From Oscillospiraceae bacterium (lineage in GTDB: Bacteria > Bacillota_A > Clostridia > Oscillospirales > Ruminococcaceae), in the NCBI GenBank assembly GCA_017829075.1, contig JAGAJA010000125.1, forward strand, positions 1-9,195: 9,195 nt of DNA, in the 5' to 3' direction. Below the pieces are notes generated by a model. That model had not been told where the DNA came from, did no database searches, and saw only the letters and a program-made list of their open reading frames with translations. Of the stretch, positions 5,303-9,195 are shown piece after piece (position 1 is the first letter of the stretch; each line of letters opens with the position of its first letter). The position numbers and the translations under genes were made by a program.

Positions 5303-5327
5303 AAAAAGTCCCCCGCCTGCGCGAGGG
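5301..5327 (-). terminator. Leftward terminator ending the antisense small RNA
   Basis: The minus-strand RNA folds as CCCUCGC, a 4-base loop and GCGGGGG, then AC and seven Us. Read leftward the 7-bp stem is complete with one G-U pair. Read rightward the same position is a C-A mismatch and no U-run follows. The element is therefore built to stop leftward transcription and should let the rightward nuclease-integrase transcript pass. Confidence 0.72.
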
Positions 5328-5381
5328 TAAACATATAAAATAATAACAACAAAACGATTTTGCGGGCACTTTCGCGCCTAC
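5301..5381 (-). ncRNA. Predicted antisense small RNA (about 80 nt) opposite the integrase leader
   Basis: A complete small transcription unit on the strand opposite to all neighbouring genes. The consensus promoter at 5388-5417 predicts a start at the G at 5381, and the terminator at 5301-5327 ends it. The RNA has a 5' hairpin GGCGC-GAAA-GUGCC (5365-5378) with a GNRA tetraloop, a weak CAAAA-UCG-UUUUG inverted repeat, a U/A-rich linker and the terminator stem. No ORF with a ribosome binding site fits inside. It is fully complementary to the stretch just upstream of the integrase start codon in any read-through mRNA. Layout recalls lambda OOP RNA or RNA-OUT of IS10; the function is inferred. 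Confidence 0.62.
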
Positions 5382-5387
5382 AACACT

Positions 5388-5417
5388 ATTATAGCACGAA
5401 AGGTCCGCACCTGTCAA
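5388..5417 (-). promoter_or_regulatory. Consensus leftward promoter of the antisense RNA
   Basis: Both hexamers match consensus exactly on the minus strand: TTGACA at 5412-5417 and TATAAT at 5388-5393, with an 18-base spacer. The -35 lies directly beside the integrase ribosome binding site (GGGAGG, 5418-5423). RNA polymerase binding here could therefore also impede rightward transcription into the integrase gene. The spacer contains no ACCCG-type operator, so the switch repressor is not expected to control it. Confidence 0.75.
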
Positions 5418-5428
5418 GGGAGGACACT

Positions 5429-6655
5429 ATGCCAAGAATGAAAAATACGCCCCGCACGGACGGACGAGTGCAGTCCCGGGTGTACATCGGCGCTGGAGCG
5501 GACGGCAAGAAGAAATACAAGTACGTTTACGCTGCGAACAACAAGGAACTTCAGGAGAAAGTCACCGAGCTGAAAACCAAGCTCGGCAAGGGAATCGACC
5601 TGTTGTCCGAGCACGACAGCCTTGATTCGTGGGGGAAGCGCTGGCTCAAAAGGAAAACAAACCGCGTGTCCGAGAACTGGGCGAAGGCGCTCGACATTAA
5701 CTATCGCAAGCTGGAGCCGCTCCTGCACATGGAGGTAACGGAGCTCCGGCGCATTGACCTGGAGGACGTGCTCACCGACCTTGCCGCTCAGGACTACTCC
5801 GAGCGCGTAATAAAGGCGGTGCGCGATATAGCCTCCGGAATCATGGAGATGTGCGTAGAAAATCGCGTGATAGAGTACAATCCGTTCCGCGCGGTGGAGC
5901 TCCCGAAAGTTCGCCAGAAGTCAGAGAACGAGCGGCGCGCACTTACTCCCGAGGAGCGGCGCTGGATAGAAGAAACTCCGCACCGGGCGCAGACGGCGGC
6001 TATGATCATGATGTATGCGGGGCTTCGGCGTGGTGAGTTGATTCCGCTGCTATGGAGCGACATTGACCTCGAAAAAGGCACCATCAGCGTGAATAAATCC
6101 GTTGAAATGCTGGACGGGCACCCCTCGGTGAAATCCGGCGGCAAGACGGAGAACGCGACCAGAATCGTGTATATCCCGCAGGTGCTGATAAATTACTTGA
6201 AGCCGATAGCAGGGAACCGCTTTGAGCTGGTCTGCCCCTCTGCCCAGGGGAAAATGCTGACCGATTCCGCGTGGAAGCGCCTGTGGAACAGCTACATCAA
6301 GGACCTGAATCTGAAATACGCGGATTTCGGGAATTATATCGTAGACGGAAAGCCTATGGAGCGCCCGACAAGCAAGTGCCGCCCCGGCGGTGTTCCGATT
6401 CTGATTCCACAGTTTACGGCTCACTGGCTCCGGCATACGTTCATCACGCTGATGTACCTTTCCGGTGTCGATGTTCTCACGGCTGCGGAGCAGGCGGGGC
6501 ACTCCGACGTAAAAATTACTATGGAAATATACACACACCTCGACGCAGAGTACAAAAAGCGCACCATGGACAAGCTTGATTATTATGTTGAGTATGGGTG
6601 TCAGATGGGTGTCAAGGATTCCGATAAATCGCAGTCTAAAGCCAATGTTTCATAG
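5429..6655 (+). CDS. int: Tyrosine recombinase phage integrase (408 aa)
   Basis: Site-specific recombinase that integrates and excises the prophage. The N-terminal part (about 10-55, SRVYIGAGADGKKKYKYVYA) is a small arm-type DNA-binding domain. Residues about 60-160 form the SAM-like core-binding domain, and 170-390 the catalytic domain. Catalytic residues are visible: R200 (YAGLRRGE), K239 (SGGKT), H332 and R335 (AHWLRHTF), H358 (AGHSD) and the nucleophile Y368 (IYTHL). The length is normal for phage integrases. The start ATG at 5429 has GGGAGG five bases upstream; in-frame codons further upstream have no such site. No convincing rightward promoter lies between the nuclease gene and this one, so it may be read from upstream and be limited by the antisense RNA. 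The gene ends at the phage-host junction, typical for int. Confidence 0.96.
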   Translation: MPRMKNTPRTDGRVQSRVYIGAGADGKKKYKYVYAANNKELQEKVTELKTKLGKGIDLLSEHDSLDSWGKRWLKRKTNRVSENWAKALDINYRKLEPLLHMEVTELRRIDLEDVLTDLAAQDYSERVIKAVRDIASGIMEMCVENRVIEYNPFRAVELPKVRQKSENERRALTPEERRWIEETPHRAQTAAMIMMYAGLRRGELIPLLWSDIDLEKGTISVNKSVEMLDGHPSVKSGGKTENATRIVYIPQVLINYLKPIAGNRFELVCPSAQGKMLTDSAWKRLWNSYIKDLNLKYADFGNYIVDGKPMERPTSKCRPGGVPILIPQFTAHWLRHTFITLMYLSGVDVLTAAEQAGHSDVKITMEIYTHLDAEYKKRTMDKLDYYVEYGCQMGVKDSDKSQSKANVS

Positions 6656-6700
6656 CTTCCTACGATACACTCCCGGGGTGCGCGCGGGCGGTCGTTGAGA
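6656..6700. other. Probable prophage attachment site (attR/attL side)
   Basis: Integrase coding stops at 6655, and from about 6658 the plus strand reads as aminotransferase (SYDTLPGCARAVVEM). The phage-host boundary and the crossover core must lie in or near this stretch. The exact core cannot be fixed because the other prophage end is outside the window. A short copy of part of this sequence is expected at the far left end of the prophage. Confidence 0.6.
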
Positions 6701-6882
6701 TGGCTGCGGAGCATGGCGTGAAGTTCACTCCGGCAGGCTCGACCTACCCCCACGGAAACGACCCGCAGGACAGCAATATCCGGCTGGCTCCGTCTTTCGC
6801 AACTGTCGAGGAGATAGAAAGCGCAGTCACGGTGCTTGCGCTCTGCACGAAGATCGTAAGCATTGACAAGCTCTTAAAGTGA
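6658..6882 (+). pseudogene. 3' end of a PLP-dependent aminotransferase gene, interrupted by the prophage
   Basis: The last 74 codons of a class I/II fold PLP-dependent aminotransferase, without the catalytic lysine domain or a start. The sequence SYDTLPGCARAVVEMAAEHG, then VKFTPAGSTYPHGNDPQD, SNIRLAPSF and EEIESAVTVLALCTKIV is typical of the C-terminal small domain of these enzymes: the TPAG-x-T-(Y/F)P-x-G-x-DP-x-DSNIR(L/I)AP signature is clear. An ATG at 6700 is internal to the family and has no ribosome binding site. The gene's terminator follows at 6891. The 5' part should lie beyond the left end of the prophage. The integrated state therefore probably inactivates the enzyme unless phage sequence restores a C-terminus at the other end. 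Confidence 0.8.
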
Positions 6883-6890
6883 AAAAGCAT

Positions 6891-6919
6891 AGCGCCTGAC
6901 GAATTTATCAGGCGCTTTT
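6891..6919 (+). terminator. Terminator of the aminotransferase gene
   Basis: A perfect 9-bp stem AGCGCCTGA/TCAGGCGCT with an 8-base loop is followed by TTTT and lies just downstream of the aminotransferase stop codon. It separates that gene from the LysR gene. Confidence 0.88.
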
Positions 6920-6949
6920 GCCGGTTTAAGGAATAAATGGAGAATTGAT

Positions 6950-7843
6950 ATGTACATCAGCTTTGACTACTACCGGGCGTTTTACTATGTCGCGAAATAC
7001 GGCAGCATTTCACAGGCGGCGGAGGCACTTATGAACAACCAGCCCAATGTTTCCCGGACGATAAAGAACCTCGAAAGCGAGCTTAACTGTACGCTGTTCG
7101 TGCGTTCCAGAAAGGGCGTTGAACTGACCCCGGAGGGCGAAATGCTGTACGCCCATGTAGCCGCGGCGGTGGAGCATATCCAGTCCGGCGAGGAGGAAAT
7201 TTGTCTTGAGCGGACGCTCTCAAAGGGCGTTGTGACGATAGGCGCAAGTGAAATCGCACTGCGGTGCTTCCTGCTTCCGGTGCTGAAGGATTTCCGGCAG
7301 AAGTACCCGGGGATACGTATTCGCGTGTTCAATCACTCCACGCCGCAGGCGGTTTCTGCGCTGAAAAACGGGCTTGTGGATATTGCGGTGGTCACTACTC
7401 CGACCGGCGAGCTGAACTCCCTGACATCAAAGGAAATATGCGAGGTAAGTGAGATCCCGGTGTGCGGAACGGCATTTTCACAGCTCGCGGGAAAGAAGCT
7501 GAGCCTTTCGGAATTGTCAACATATCCGCTGATTTCGCTGGGAAAGCAGACGAAAACCTACGAATCGTATTCCGAATGGTTCCGGAAGAATAAGTGCGAT
7601 TTCACGCCTGATATCGAAGCCGCGACCGCCGACCAGATACTCCCGATGGTGAAGAACAATCTTGGGATAGGCTTCGTGCCAGAGGAGTTCCTTGAAGAAT
7701 ATCCTGATCAGGGAATTATCCGTCTGGAAATTCAGGAGACCGTACCCTCGCGCCAGGTGTGCTATCTCAGGAAAAAGGGTCACACCATGAGCGTCGCCTG
7801 CCGGGAAATGGAGAAGATGATTTTATCCGTATCCGAATACTGA
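6950..7843 (+). CDS. LysR-family transcriptional regulator (297 aa)
   Basis: Full-length LysR-type regulator on the host side of the junction. The N-terminal winged HTH covers residues about 3-62: FYYVAKYGSISQAAEALMNN, then QPNVSRTIKNLESELNCTLF and a closing RSRKGVELTPEG, all standard for the family. The linker helix is followed by a periplasmic-binding-protein-like effector domain from about 90 to 292 (KGVVTIGASEIALRCFLLPV at its start; LVDIAVVTTP; MVKNNLGIGFVPEEFL). The start at 6950 follows GGAGA. The usual divergent target gene is not next to it: the upstream neighbour is co-oriented and separated by a terminator, and decayed mobile DNA lies downstream. The effector and regulon cannot be told from sequence. 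Confidence 0.94.
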   Translation: MYISFDYYRAFYYVAKYGSISQAAEALMNNQPNVSRTIKNLESELNCTLFVRSRKGVELTPEGEMLYAHVAAAVEHIQSGEEEICLERTLSKGVVTIGASEIALRCFLLPVLKDFRQKYPGIRIRVFNHSTPQAVSALKNGLVDIAVVTTPTGELNSLTSKEICEVSEIPVCGTAFSQLAGKKLSLSELSTYPLISLGKQTKTYESYSEWFRKNKCDFTPDIEAATADQILPMVKNNLGIGFVPEEFLEEYPDQGIIRLEIQETVPSRQVCYLRKKGHTMSVACREMEKMILSVSEY

Positions 7844-7863
7844 GAAACAAAAGCACCTGCCAG

Positions 7864-8621
7864 GATACTGATGTGGAACCTGGTCTTGTCCCTTTCAGAA
7901 TACGAAACAAGACCTTTCGTAAGATATGCCCTTACTTTAGATTTTGACCCAATAAACGAATATTGTCCTGAATTTCTTAATTACCCTAATACCGTAACAG
8001 TGTATGATTCGGTGATGAAAACAAGGATACTTGAAACAATGGGGTATATTCTGACCGCCCATACGAACGCAAAAAAGTTCTTTGTTTTGCCGGTGTGGGC
8101 AATTCCGGTAAATCTCTATTGATAAATCCTTTATTGCTACCGATAGTATCTTTAGTGCAGGGATGAACGAACTTGGATTAAAATTCACCCTTGGATATAT
8201 GAACGGAAGGCATTTAAGTATCTGCTTTGACCTTTCAAGCGCACCTATAACCAATAGTGCGGTCGGTGATATCAAAATGCTGACCGGTGGGGATACAAAG
8301 TTCTGTGAGAAGAAACAGGCAGCCATGGTAAGAATGGAGAAAACCACACGGTTATTATTCTCGACTAATCATGAAATCACCACAGTATATCATGATCAGG
8401 CTTTTATGGACCGGTGCTGCGTTGTTCCTTTCCTGCACAGTATACCTGTTGATAAACAGGATCCATTTCTGTTTGCTAAACTGATAAATGAGCGTACAGC
8501 TATTGTTAATTATGCGCTCAACGCTTACATTTCACTTCGTTTAAGAAGATATGGAATGGGTGTGGAATTTACTGGTGAAGCAGAGGCACAGAAACAGTAT
8601 CATGAGTATTTTCACAGATAA
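7864..8621 (+). pseudogene. Decayed D5/P4-like primase-helicase (SF3) fragment
   Basis: Remnant of a phage or plasmid DNA primase-helicase, readable only by changing frame. Segment one (from about 7864) reads DTDVEPGLVPF. Segment two, in another frame to about 8090, reads LDFDPINEYCPEFLNYPNTV and ends TNAKKFFVL. Segment three, shifted again, holds the Walker A loop GVGNSGKS (8092-8115). Segment four from about 8130 to 8621 reads DSIFSAGMNELGLKFTLGYM, SSAPITNSAVGDIKMLTGGD, LLFSTNHE (SF3 motif C) and AFMDRCCVVPFLHSIPVDKQ. At least three frameshifts are needed. The N-terminal primase part and the true C-terminus (after GEAEAQKQYHEY) are missing. Left boundary is uncertain because the fragment starts within about 20 bases of the LysR stop. 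It is not part of the 1-6655 prophage. Confidence 0.82.
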
Positions 8622-8640
8622 AGTATAATAGTTCTCTGTG

Positions 8641-8657
8641 ATTTGTGAACCACAAAT
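8641..8657. repeat. Small AT-rich inverted repeat
   Basis: ATTTGTG, a 3-base loop and CACAAAT form a perfect 7-bp stem, followed by TTT. It lies between the primase remnant and the IS256 end. It could be a weak terminator or the end of a decayed element. No function can be assigned. Confidence 0.35.
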
Positions 8658-8697
8658 TTTGTAATTATATATTATCTACACTTAAATACTCAATTGT

Positions 8698-9195
8698 GAG
8701 ACCAACCCCAATCTTGTGTAAACTCCATAAACAGTGTATAATAAAAGCAAACGAATGGAGGAAAAAGAACAACTGAGTAAGAGGCAAGACGAGAACTAAT
8801 CCGAGAGCTGCTGAGCAACGCAGATGTTACTGGGATGGAGGATATCCAGAGGCTGTTCAAGGAAACGATAGCGGAGTTCATGGATGGCAGTCTGGACGCA
8901 GAACTTGAAGAAATGCTGGGTTATGGGAGATGCTACCACGCTGCCAGAACCGAATCGGGAACAACAAACAGCAGAAACGGTCATATCCGGAAAACCCTGA
9001 AAACAAGCGCGGGAATGGCAGCAGAGACCGCTTGAAAGCGTGTATGCGGTAGTGTTCATGGACGCAATACATTACCACGTTCGCAGTGAAGGTCAGATAG
9101 TGAAAAAAGCTGTTTACATAGCGATAAGCGTCAATCTCGATGGCAGGAAATCTGTGCTTGCTGAATTCCGGGACAAGAAATATCCTAAGATCTCA
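8698..9195 (+). mobile_element. Defective IS256-family insertion sequence, left part
   Basis: The left end is probably at about 8698, where GAGACC and, further in, TGTGTAAACTCC resemble terminal inverted repeats of IS256-group elements. The transposase reading follows to the window edge. The right end and any target duplication are outside the window, so the boundary call is provisional. The element is clearly non-autonomous because its transposase is broken. Confidence 0.7.
8755..9195 (+). pseudogene. IS256-family transposase with a frameshift and two internal deletions
   Basis: Mutator/IS256-type DDE transposase remnant. It starts at ATG 8755 (MEEKEQLSKRQDEN) and hits a stop at 8797. One extra base near 8792 explains this, because the next frame continues ELIRELLSNADVTGMEDIQ and runs to KTSAGM (about 9017). 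There the sequence jumps, within the string GGGAATGG, to EWQQRPLESVYAVVFMDAIH (from 9013 in a new frame), skipping the region that normally lies between. The first DDE aspartate (MDAIHYH) is present. Near 9150 a second jump leads from NLDGRK to LAEFRDKKYPKIS, skipping the part that usually carries the second catalytic Asp. The frame is open to the window edge. The protein cannot be active. Confidence 0.85.

Noticed and set aside
5301..5327. Hairpin read as a rightward terminator of the nuclease gene
   Set aside because: The A-run is upstream and no U-run follows on the plus strand, and the stem has a C-A mismatch in that direction; it fits a leftward terminator.
6700..6882. 60-codon ORF as an independent small gene
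   Set aside because: It continues in frame with upstream aminotransferase-like residues and carries the family's C-terminal signature, so it is the end of a longer gene.
7937..8347. 136-codon minus-strand frame
   Set aside because: It is opposite the primase remnant, which has strong motif matches on the plus strand.
1..9195. CRISPR arrays, tRNA or rRNA genes
   Set aside because: I saw no regularly spaced direct repeats and no cloverleaf or rRNA-like sequence on either strand.

Overview
This looks like a junction between a temperate prophage and a Firmicutes chromosome. Ribosome binding sites are strong (AAGGAGG), promoters are of the TTGACA/TATAAT type, and the protein families recall prophages of gut Clostridia (Ruminococcaceae/Oscillospiraceae-like). 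The organism is an inference from these features; no rRNA or marker gene is present.

Positions 1-2443 hold a leftward early operon of the prophage. In transcription order it encodes a 57-aa protein, a Cro-like HTH protein, an excisionase-like HTH protein, a 29-aa micro-ORF, a 91-aa protein, a small membrane protein, a tandem-HTH protein and a DNA cytosine-5 methyltransferase that runs off the left edge. Positions 2444-2591 are a divergent lysogeny switch: two near-consensus promoters face away from each other, each with the same 13-bp palindrome (ACCCG-N3-CGGGT) in its spacer. Positions 2592-5302 are the rightward lysogeny module: an XRE repressor without a self-cleavage domain, an ImmA-type metalloprotease whose first codon appears to be ATA, a membrane protein, and a stand-alone nuclease with a type I restriction HsdR-like N-terminal domain. 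Next comes a tyrosine integrase (5429-6655).

Between the nuclease and the integrase, the opposite strand carries a consensus promoter (TTGACA-N18-TATAAT) followed about 80 nt later by a hairpin and a U-run. This is a complete small-RNA transcription unit, antisense to the integrase leader. It is the most interesting unlisted signal in the window.

Directly after the integrase stop codon the sequence becomes the last 74 codons of a PLP-dependent aminotransferase, followed by its terminator. The phage therefore appears to have integrated inside that coding sequence, and this is the attachment-site end of the prophage. An intact LysR-family regulator follows (6950-7843).

From about 7850 to the right edge the DNA is more AT-rich and consists of decayed mobile elements: a D5/P4-like primase-helicase fragment broken by at least three frameshifts, then the left end of an IS256-family element whose transposase has an early frameshift and two internal deletions.

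A likely working model: the repressor shuts both switch promoters in the lysogen, and ImmA would relieve repression by cleaving it. The membrane protein and nuclease are accessory genes expressed in the lysogen. Integrase expression may be limited by the antisense RNA.
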